Below are positions 55,412-62,508 of a DNA stretch of 64,000 nucleotides, one piece after another. The stretch lies in the NCBI RefSeq assembly GCF_000959365.1, contig NZ_CP009556.1, positions 124,001 to 188,000 on the forward strand. The letters run 5' to 3'. Each line of letters starts with the position of its first letter. The first letter of the stretch is position 1. Under the pieces are notes generated by a model that was not told where the DNA came from, ran no database searches, and saw only the letters and a program-made list of their open reading frames with translations. This DNA is from Burkholderia oklahomensis C6786. GTDB taxonomy: Bacteria > Pseudomonadota > Gammaproteobacteria > Burkholderiales > Burkholderiaceae. The translations under genes and the position numbers were made by a program.

Positions 55412-55840
55412 ATGACCCTATCCCTGACTCGCCGCCACGCCAAGCACGCGCAAGCGAGCGCAACGACTTCGCCCTCACGCCGCAGCGGAAGCTATCTGCT
55501 CGCCGCGCTCGCCCTCGCATTCGGGCTCCAGCACGCGCATGCGGCCGAAATCCGATGCGGCTGGCTCGAGAACCCGACGCCCGCGAACTGGCGGCTCACC
55601 GACCGCACCGGCTCATGGACGCTCGCCACGATGGGCGGCCCCGAAGCCGACGGGATGGACCTGATTCCCGACATGTCGGGCAAGCAATATGTCGAAACCA
55701 ACGGCCCGCACGGTTACGGATGCGCGTGCCTCACCGTGATCACCGACAAGCAGGAACGGCGGATCGTGAAGGTGCTGAAAGCGAAACAGCTCCCGCTATC
55801 GAGATGCCGGCGCGACAAGCGGCTCAAAGAGCCGGAATAA
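55412..55840 (+). CDS. DUF4087 domain protein, exported
   Basis: A 142-residue protein with an internal hydrophobic stretch (SYLLAALALAFGLQHAHA) acting as a signal peptide after a basic N-terminus. The mature part, IRCGWLENPTPANWRLTDR through ETNGPHGYGCACLTVITDK, matches DUF4087, small periplasmic proteins with conserved cysteines of unknown role. It follows copA by about 200 bp on the same strand but is probably separate. Confidence 0.82.
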   Translation: MTLSLTRRHAKHAQASATTSPSRRSGSYLLAALALAFGLQHAHAAEIRCGWLENPTPANWRLTDRTGSWTLATMGGPEADGMDLIPDMSGKQYVETNGPHGYGCACLTVITDKQERRIVKVLKAKQLPLSRCRRDKRLKEPE

Positions 55841-55983
55841 ACGGGGATAACGGACAGGCTTGAACGCTCGCGGCATCATGTATCGCCGCTGCGCGCGTCG
55901 AAACGATACGCATATCCGCATCGATTGAAGTCCGCCCGTCGCCGCCGTGCGCGCGGCGGCGGCACGACCGCAAGATCGCAAGA

Positions 55984-56463
55984 TCAAAGCGGCTCGATCG
56001 ACTTGACGAACGTCGTCGTCGCGGCGGCGAAGCCCAGCTCGCCATACAGCGCGAGCGCGGCCGCGTTGTGATTGAACACCGACAAGCCGATCTCGCTCAC
56101 GTGCAGTTGCCGCGCGTCGTCCTCGAGGGCTTGCAGCACGCGCGTCGCCCAGCCCTGGCGGCGAAAGGCGGGCTCGATTTCGAGGTCGTAGATGAAGAGC
56201 GTCCGATGCGGTCCTTCCGTGACGACGCCGTACCAGAGATGGCCGAGCACGACGCCGTCGCCGGATTCGCTCAGCGTCAGCAGCACCTGATCGTCGGTGA
56301 GCAGCCCGTCGGGCAGCAGCGTGTCGATGCAGGCGAGCGCGCGCTCGTCGGCTTCGTCCGGCTCGCTCTGGCCGGACTCGATCAGATCGCGCGCATAGCC
56401 GCGCGCGGCGTGCGCGCGATATTCGCGGAATTCCGTCTGGGTCATCGGACGCATCTGTAGCAT
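55984..56463 (-). CDS. GNAT family N-acetyltransferase
   Basis: A 159-residue acetyltransferase. The acetyl-CoA site is in LEIEPAFRRQGWATRVLQALE (about residues 103-123), and LSVFNHNAAALALYGELGF is the typical C-terminal block. The start at 56463 (MLQMRPMTQTEFREY) has AGGTG at good distance; ATGs at 56454 and 56445 are alternatives. The very long frame upstream is antisense to the MFS remnant. Substrate unknown. Confidence 0.88.
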   Translation of the reverse strand: MLQMRPMTQTEFREYRAHAARGYARDLIESGQSEPDEADERALACIDTLLPDGLLTDDQVLLTLSESGDGVVLGHLWYGVVTEGPHRTLFIYDLEIEPAFRRQGWATRVLQALEDDARQLHVSEIGLSVFNHNAAALALYGELGFAAATTTFVKSIEPL

Positions 56464-56539
56464 GCCGCACCTGTTCGAAGCAGCCTGGATATCACCCAGT
56501 GTAGTGGGCGGCGCGCGATTGCGCGAATCGGAATGCGCT

Positions 56540-57108
56540 TGCGAGGGCAGCGCGCTGGCGACGATCAGGAAGATCCGGCGGCCCGGCCGGGCATTCGGGC
56601 TCGCGACCGCCGGATACATGACCGTCGCGTCTTCGTGGCGCTCGCATATATGGAAAAAGGCTGGTCGGGCGCGGAATATGCGTTGTCCGCATTCGGGGTC
56701 GGCTTCGTAAGCGCGCGCCTGCTGCTCGGCCCGAGCACGGACGGGAACAGCTCGTCGGCGATGGCGGTGGGATGTTGTCGATCGAAGCAGTCGGGCACCT
56801 GCTGATCCGGCAGTCGACGCGTCCGTCGATGTCGATTCTCGGCGCCGCGCTGAGCGGCTTTGGCGTGTCGGCGATCTATCCGCTGCCCGCGCTCGCCGCG
56901 ATTCGCGGCATTCCGCGCCACAAGTTCGGCATGGCGATCGGCTTACGATGCATGCTTCGACATCGCGATCGGCCTGGCGGCCCTGCTCGCCGGCGTAATC
57001 GCGAAATTCGCCGATACGCCGGACATGTTCGCCGTCGGCCGCGTCGCGTGCGGCATGGCGATCCACGTCTATCGCAGCGAAGCGGCGCTCCACCCATGCT
57101 GCGAGTGA
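56540..57108 (+). pseudogene. Remnant of an MFS transporter gene (frameshifted, truncated)
   Basis: Pieces of one MFS protein are read in successive frames: RPGRAFGLATAGYM (frame 2), FVALAYMEKGWSGAEYALSA then FGVGFVSARLLLGPSTDG (frame 1), LSIEAVGHLLIRQSTRPSMS then AIYPLPALAAIRG and HKFGMAIG (frame 3), and AYDACFDIAIGLAALLAGVI (frame 1) to the stop at 57108. Only the C-terminal half of a roughly 400-residue transporter is left; at least three frameshifts separate the pieces and the N-terminal half is missing. Confidence 0.82.
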
Positions 57109-57453
57109 CGAAGCGGCGCGCGACGAAACGGGCCGCTACCGCCTTTGCACTTCGGCGGCAGTCACAGCCGCACGGTCGCTCGATCACCGGTCGCGCGACG
57201 GCGCAACGCGCGATCGGCAACGGCCGCGGCGACAGACGCTCTCGATGCCGGCCGGTGCAATCGGCCGGTGCAATCCATAGCGCGCGGGGTCGACGGCGCT
57301 CGGTCTATTGGCGGTTTTTCGAATTGGTTGCAACTGGCCGCGCTCGTCGAACCTGCAGCGGCGGTCCGTCATTCCGTCAGATACGGCTACCCATCCGCCG
57401 GCAGACGAACGGAACCGCGACTTTCCCGGCGCACCCGCGCCGGGCGGCACGAA
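57109..57453. other. Intergenic region after the MFS pseudogene
   Basis: About 345 bp with no supported gene on either strand. It may include further decayed sequence, but I recognise nothing in it. Confidence 0.5.
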
Positions 57454-57609
57454 TCAGCGACGGATCAGGCCGACCTGCGCGACGTGCGACTTGCGCACTC
57501 GCTCTGCTTCGGCGTGGCGGGCTTTGTACGAATAATCGGCGTCGAGCGGCAGATGCGGCGACGTGAAGAGGTCTTCGATCTTTTGAAGCAGCGCGAAGAT
57601 GAGGCTCAT
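57454..57609 (-). CDS. Small hypothetical protein (51 residues)
   Basis: A short frame with an excellent ribosome site (AGGAG eight bases before the ATG at 57609). The product begins MSLIFALLQKIEDLFTSPHL and ends HVAQVGLIRR: an amphipathic N-terminal helix, a proline turn and a charged helix. A 48-bp nested palindrome lies 20 bp upstream, which looks regulatory and supports a real gene. I recognise no family. Confidence 0.6.
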   Translation of the reverse strand: MSLIFALLQKIEDLFTSPHLPLDADYSYKARHAEAERVRKSHVAQVGLIRR

Positions 57610-57629
57610 TTGCGACTCCTGTCAGCGAA

Positions 57630-57677
57630 TGTCTAGGGTTTTCCCTTAGAAAGCATTCTAAGGGTTTCCCCTAGACA
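57630..57677. promoter_or_regulatory. Nested palindrome of TCTA(A)GGG/CCC(T)TAGA units
   Basis: TGTCTAGGG (57630-57638) pairs with CCCTAGACA (57669-57677), and CCCTTAGAA (57643-57651) pairs with TTCTAAGGG (57656-57664), around a 4-base centre. Equally, the element is two adjacent near-palindromes, TCTAGGG-N5-CCTTAGA and TCTAAGGG-N3-CCCCTAGA, 25 bp apart centre to centre. It lies 20 bp before the small gene's ATG and looks like a double operator or an mRNA leader hairpin. Confidence 0.75.
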
Positions 57678-57800
57678 CGGCTAGTGCGTCGCAACAAAAT
57701 CTTCGCGGACCGGGCTTTTCACGCGCGAATGAACCCGGCTCGTTGCAACCCGGCAACACATACGCGACATCTCGCCGCGGCCGCCAACCGTCCCTTTTTC

Positions 57801-59300
57801 TCAGTACCCGCGGCCTCTGCGCGACCGTTTGACCGGCGTCGCGGCGCCGGACAGGCGGCTCGTCAAGCGATCCACCTGCGCGCCAAGTTCGTCCTGGCGC
57901 TGAGACAGCGTCACGATGGTCGCCTCCTGGGTCGCCTGGGCGGCGGCGAGCCGGTCGATGCGCCGCTGCAGCGCAGCAGATTCGTCTCGCTGCCGCGACA
58001 ACTGCACCGCCTGCGCGACCAGCGCGACGATCGCAATGAGCGCGACCACCCCAAGCGCGAGCAGCAAGCGGTTGACGCGGCGCATTTCCGCATCGGCCGC
58101 GCGGCGCAGATCGACCGTTTCGGATTGCAGCGCGCGGATTCGGTCGGCAAGCGGACGCAGGTGGGCGTCGAGTTCGACCAGCGCGGCAGGCGCGTTCGAC
58201 GGCGCCGAAGCCGTCTGCGGTGCCGCCGTCTGGCGCTCGCGGGCGGGGGACGCCGACGCCGGGAACGACGTCGGAGACGCGGCGGATGGGGTCGACTGAG
58301 TCGGCACGCCGGCGACGTTACCGCCGCCGGTGCCGCTGGGCGCCGAGGACAAGGCCGCGGCCGGCGTCGCGTTGCCGCTCGTGCGCGGCGTTTTCGCGAG
58401 CGCCGGCGTGTCGGCCGACGCGCCGGTGTCGCGGCGCTCCGGGACGGCCGCTGCGCGAGTCGCGACCGGCGATGGCGGCTCCGGATTCGCTTGATTCGGA
58501 TCGGCTCGAGTCGAGTCCGTTGGCTCGATATTCGCCGTATCCGGGGCCGCTGGAGCTTCGGTCGATCGAGCTTCGTCGGCGGCGCTTTGACGTGTCGGGT
58601 GCTCGGGCGTTGGATCGTGAGCCGCTTCGCCCTGGACCTGGGCGGTTTGACCTCGGGCCGTCTCGTCCCGCTTTGCATCGCCCTGAGATGCCGAGCCTCG
58701 ATGCGCTCCGCGTTGGGCCGCCTGCTTCTTGCTGTTCGCGCGACGCGAAGACGAACGGCGCGAATCGGTCCGGCCGGCTGCCGGCGCGTCGTCGATGCCG
58801 GCCTGCGCCGTCGCCGGCTCGAAGACCTGAACGGCGGGCGTATCGCGCCGCCCCGAACCCGCATCGGCCGATGCGGACTCGACGGAGTTCGCCGGCACGC
58901 TCACGGATTCGCCCGCCGAAGCCGCATCTTGCGTGCGCGTGCCCGCCGCGTCGGCAGCAGAACGCCCGTCGGCCTCGCGTTGCGCGTGCGCGGCCGAATC
59001 TTCCGCGAATCCGCTCAGCAGATCGGCCTGTTCGCCCGCGCGTTCGCCGCCGCGCGCCGTCGCACGCGCGCTGCGCGCGTTTTCGGCCTTGGCGGTCGGC
59101 TTCGCTTCTCTCGCGGCGGCGCCGCCGAACAGATCGAGCGTGTGCTCGTCGCGGAGCGCTTCGCTCGCCGCCGCGGCGCGGCCGGACCGGGCCGCGACGC
59201 GCGACTGCACAAGGCCGCCCGCCGCCGCGGCGCGCGGCCGCCGCTTGGACGCGGACGATCGGGAGGAACGAGTACGTGGGAATGCTGCGGAATCGGTCAT
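57801..59300 (-). CDS. Low-complexity protein with C-terminal membrane helix and coiled coil
   Basis: A 499-residue protein of unknown function. Residues 1 to about 375 are Ala/Ser/Arg/Thr-rich and predicted disordered. The last 125 residues are ordered: LVELDAHLRPLADRIRALQSETVDLRRAAD as a helix, one membrane segment (LLLALGVVALIAIVALVAQA) and a coiled coil (LQRRIDRLAAAQATQEATIVTLSQRQDEL). The basic C-terminal tail is RSRRGRGY. The start at 59300 is set by MTDSAAFPRT; the longer frame adds 22 residues without a ribosome site. No family is recognised. Confidence 0.75.
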   Translation of the reverse strand: MTDSAAFPRTRSSRSSASKRRPRAAAAGGLVQSRVAARSGRAAAASEALRDEHTLDLFGGAAAREAKPTAKAENARSARATARGGERAGEQADLLSGFAEDSAAHAQREADGRSAADAAGTRTQDAASAGESVSVPANSVESASADAGSGRRDTPAVQVFEPATAQAGIDDAPAAGRTDSRRSSSRRANSKKQAAQRGAHRGSASQGDAKRDETARGQTAQVQGEAAHDPTPEHPTRQSAADEARSTEAPAAPDTANIEPTDSTRADPNQANPEPPSPVATRAAAVPERRDTGASADTPALAKTPRTSGNATPAAALSSAPSGTGGGNVAGVPTQSTPSAASPTSFPASASPARERQTAAPQTASAPSNAPAALVELDAHLRPLADRIRALQSETVDLRRAADAEMRRVNRLLLALGVVALIAIVALVAQAVQLSRQRDESAALQRRIDRLAAAQATQEATIVTLSQRQDELGAQVDRLTSRLSGAATPVKRSRRGRGY

Positions 59301-59396
59301 AGGTCGTGCAGCGGCGCGCCGCACGCGCGCCGGACAATGCTGCGAACAATTTCGGGAAGGCCGCATTGTCTCATGCCCGCTGCGCGATCCCGTAGC

Positions 59397-60092
59397 TTAA
59401 TCGTCGGGCAAGCCGCTCTTCTGCTCGGTGAAGCCCTTCACGCCCGGCAATTGCCGCAGCCGAGCGCAAATGCTCTCGTATTCGACGTCCGACACGCGGC
59501 CGAGCGCGATCGTCACTTCGTCGCTGTCTTCCGCGTCCTCGCTCTGCTGGACGATGAAGCGCTTGATCCGCGCGCTGTCGACGCCGAGCGCCGCGTGCGC
59601 CGAATCGAACGTCAGCGTGCCGCGCTCGACCAGCAGCACGAGATGGCGGCGCTGGCGCACGGTCAGGTAGCGGCGCTCGAGCGGCTTGATGCCGGCGAGG
59701 ATGACGAGGATGATGATCGTCGCCGCGATCGCCGCCACGTATAGCCCGCCGCCCACCGCGAGCCCGACCGCCGCGACCGACCACAGGCTCGCCGCCGTCG
59801 TCAGCCCGCGGACGATCTCGCCGCGCAGCAGGATCGACCCCGCGCCGAGAAAGCCGATTCCCGACACGACCTGCGCGGCCATCCGCGACGGATCGAGATC
59901 GACGTGCGCCTGGCCGAGCACGTCCGCGAAGCCGAACGCCGACACGATCATGATGAGCGCCGAGCCGACGCACACGAGCATGTGCGTGCGCAGGCCCGCC
60001 GCCCACGACAGGCGCTCGCGCTCGACGCCGATGACGCTGCCGAGCGCCGCCGCGAGAATCAGCCGCATGATGAGTTCGACGTTGTTCAGCAT
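59397..60092 (-). CDS. MgtC/SapB family membrane protein
   Basis: A 231-residue protein. The MgtC N-terminal domain has the conserved block GSVIGVERERLSWAAGLRTHMLVCVGSALIM and GIGFLGAGSILLRGEIVRGLTTAASLWSVAAVGLAVG, with about five membrane segments. The C-terminal cytoplasmic part (residues about 150-231) resembles an ACT-like domain. MgtC proteins inhibit the F1Fo ATPase in Salmonella and help growth in low magnesium; this gene's role is inferred. The start is 60092, MLNNVELIM. Confidence 0.92.
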   Translation of the reverse strand: MLNNVELIMRLILAAALGSVIGVERERLSWAAGLRTHMLVCVGSALIMIVSAFGFADVLGQAHVDLDPSRMAAQVVSGIGFLGAGSILLRGEIVRGLTTAASLWSVAAVGLAVGGGLYVAAIAATIIILVILAGIKPLERRYLTVRQRRHLVLLVERGTLTFDSAHAALGVDSARIKRFIVQQSEDAEDSDEVTIALGRVSDVEYESICARLRQLPGVKGFTEQKSGLPDD

Positions 60093-60177
60093 CCGTGCTC
60101 TCCTTTTTTCGACGGCGGCGGGCCGCATGCTTTATCCTTGCCGCTCGGCCCGCGCGTCCGGTGCCGCGTTTTTTTCA

Positions 60178-61305
60178 ATGTCAACCGCGTCGTCATTCGT
60201 CATGTCCGCTCCCGTCTCCGTTTCCGACCAGGCCGCTCAATTGCGCCGCCATTTCGCGCAAATCGTCTTGCCGCTCTGGCGCGGACCCGGCTTCAACCAG
60301 GCGCTGCAACTGCCGTTCGAGGCCGTCGCGCCGGACACGCACGCGCCGCTGCCCGTCACCCGCTATCGCGCGATGGCGTGCGCGCGCCAGCTATTCGTGT
60401 TCTCGCAGGCGGGCGACGCCGAGCACGCGCACGCGCTCTTTGCCGCATTGTGCCGCCACTTCCGCGATCCTCGCCACGACGGCTGGTTTTACAGCGTCGA
60501 CGCGCAGGGCGCGCCGCTCGACCGCACGAAGGATCTGTATACGCACGCGTTCGTCGTGTTCGCGTGCGCAGAATATTTCGCGGCGTTCGGCAATCGCGAC
60601 GCGCGCGACGTCGCGCAGCGCACGGCGGCGCTGACCGGCGAGCGCTTCGCGCCGCAGCCCGGAAACGCGCTCCTCGACTCGGCGCGCAGCGAGGACTTCG
60701 CCGCGACGGCCGGCGGCCCGCTGCAGAATCCGCTGATGCACCTGACGGAAGGCTGGCTCGCGGCGAGCCGCGCGTTCGGCGACGCCGCGTTCGACGACGC
60801 GCTGCTGCGCACCGCACAGGCGGTCGAGCGCACGTTCGTCGATACGCGCACCGGCTGCGTCGCGGAGCTGCCGCTCGGCAGCGCCGACAACCGCCTCGAG
60901 CCGGGCCATCAGTTCGAGTGGTTCTATCTCGTCAGCGCGGCGGGCGCGCGGCTCGCGGCGACGGGCCTGCCCGACGCGCTCGCGCGCGCATACGCGTTCG
61001 CGCAGCGGCATGGCGTCGATCCGGACACGGGCGGCGTCTGCGCGGCGACCGACGAGCACGGCGCTTGCATCGACGGCACGCAGCGGATCTGGGCGCAAAC
61101 CGAGTATCTGCGCGCGCTCGCGACGCACGGCGGCGAGCCGGACGCGCTCGCCCGTCAGATCGCGCGCTTCGGCGAACGGTTCCTGCATCCGCGCGGCTGG
61201 TACGAATGCAAGACCGCGCAGGGCGACGTGGCGCGCGCGGATATGCCGTCGACGACGCCGTATCACCTCGCGACCGCGTACGCGTCGCTGCCGGCGGGCG
61301 CGTGA
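60178..61305 (+). CDS. AGE family epimerase/isomerase
   Basis: A 375-residue (alpha/alpha)6-barrel sugar isomerase of the N-acylglucosamine 2-epimerase family. Landmarks are NPLMHLTEGWLAASRAFGD, LEPGHQFEWFYLVSAAG and RIWAQTEYLRALATHGG, which carry the active-site His and Glu residues. The short sequence compared with animal epimerases (about 420) and these motifs suggest a mannose/glucose-type isomerase or cellobiose 2-epimerase relative, but substrate cannot be fixed. Two ATGs (60178 and 60202) are possible starts; neither has a good ribosome site. Confidence 0.88.
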   Translation: MSTASSFVMSAPVSVSDQAAQLRRHFAQIVLPLWRGPGFNQALQLPFEAVAPDTHAPLPVTRYRAMACARQLFVFSQAGDAEHAHALFAALCRHFRDPRHDGWFYSVDAQGAPLDRTKDLYTHAFVVFACAEYFAAFGNRDARDVAQRTAALTGERFAPQPGNALLDSARSEDFAATAGGPLQNPLMHLTEGWLAASRAFGDAAFDDALLRTAQAVERTFVDTRTGCVAELPLGSADNRLEPGHQFEWFYLVSAAGARLAATGLPDALARAYAFAQRHGVDPDTGGVCAATDEHGACIDGTQRIWAQTEYLRALATHGGEPDALARQIARFGERFLHPRGWYECKTAQGDVARADMPSTTPYHLATAYASLPAGA

Positions 61306-61524
61306 CGCGCGATGCGTGCGCGGCCGGCCACGCGCCGCCGCTCACGCTTGCGGATGCGTCGCCGGCCGCGCCCGCCCGTTCGTCCCCATGCGGTCATGGC
61401 TTCCTCCATGTCCGCGCCGTGACATTCACACGCTACCGCCCGCGCATCCTTCATCCCGAGCCCCGCGCGCGCGCCGCAACAGCATGCCGCGTGCCACGCG
61501 TCACGCAAGCGACCCGGCCGCCAT

Positions 61525-62406
61525 CTAAAGCGCGACCTGCCGCACGTACCGCACGAACGCGCGCACGGCGGGCGCCTTCTCGTGCTTGCGATACGCGAGC
61601 GCCACTTCCGACGGAATCGGCTTGCCTTCGATCGGCCGATACGCGACGCCCGGCAGCGCAACGCAGCCGACGAGCGCCTGCGGCACGATCGCGACGAATC
61701 CGCTGACCGACACGTACGCGAGCACCGCGACGAGCCCGCCCGGCCGCGCGCCGACGATCGGCTCGAAATGCCCGCGGCGCGCGACTTCGTGCGTACCGAA
61801 CGCCTGCTCGGGCACGACGAAGCGCGCGTCCGCGAGCGCGGCCGGCGGGATCGATGCGCACTTCGCGAGCGGCAAATGCTCGGGCACCGCCGCCACGAAC
61901 ACGTCGCGATGCACGGTATACGCCAGCACGCCGTCCGGCAGCGGCAATGGCGGGCGCACGTAGGCAACGTCGAGCGTGCCGGCGTCGAGCTGCGCGGCGA
62001 CGTCGTCCATCGGCACCTCGCGCACGTTGACGCCGATGCGCGGATGCGCGTCGCGAAACGTCCCGACCGTGCGTTGCAGCACACCCGAGTACGCCGCCGA
62101 CGACACGTACCCGACCTCGATCCGCCCGATTTCGCCGCGCTCGGCGAGCGCCGCCAATTCCCGGCCGCGCGCGAGATGCGCGAGCGCCGCCTCGGCCTCG
62201 CCGACATAGACGGCGCCCGCCGCGCTCAACGCGACGGAGCGCCGCGTGCGATGAAAGAGCCGCACGCCGAGCAGCCGCTCCGCGTCCTGGATCAGCCGCG
62301 TCAGCGCGGGCGGCGCGATGTCGAGCTCGTCCGCCGCGCGGGCGAAGTGCAGATGCCTGGCGACGCAGAGAAACGCGCGGACATGGCGTAGTTCGAGGCG
62401 ATCCAT
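61525..62406 (-). CDS. LysR-family transcriptional regulator
   Basis: A 293-residue LysR protein. MDRLELRHVRAFLCVARHLHFARAADELDIAPPALTRLIQDAERLLGVRLFHRT is a standard N-terminal winged helix. The effector domain (RIEVGYVSSAAYSGVLQRTV) is of the CatM/BenM-like group. The divergent MFS efflux gene at 62509 is the likely target. A 22-bp palindrome overlaps the start of the 5' region. Confidence 0.92.
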   Translation of the reverse strand: MDRLELRHVRAFLCVARHLHFARAADELDIAPPALTRLIQDAERLLGVRLFHRTRRSVALSAAGAVYVGEAEAALAHLARGRELAALAERGEIGRIEVGYVSSAAYSGVLQRTVGTFRDAHPRIGVNVREVPMDDVAAQLDAGTLDVAYVRPPLPLPDGVLAYTVHRDVFVAAVPEHLPLAKCASIPPAALADARFVVPEQAFGTHEVARRGHFEPIVGARPGGLVAVLAYVSVSGFVAIVPQALVGCVALPGVAYRPIEGKPIPSEVALAYRKHEKAPAVRAFVRYVRQVAL

Positions 62407-62428
62407 TTATTGCCCCTTGATGCAATAA
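62407..62428. promoter_or_regulatory. LysR operator candidate TTATTGC-N8-GCAATAA
   Basis: Perfect 7-bp inverted arms (62407-62413 and 62422-62428) lie directly next to the LysR start codon in the 102-bp gap to the divergent MFS gene. The TTGC-N8-GCAA core has the T-N11-A form of LysR binding sites. Confidence 0.65.
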
Positions 62429-62508
62429 AGATGAATTTCTGTGTCAATGACGAGCAATAGCCGCTCAGCCTAACATGCCGCTCTCCCCCTCGCATCACGG
62501 CGTCCGGC

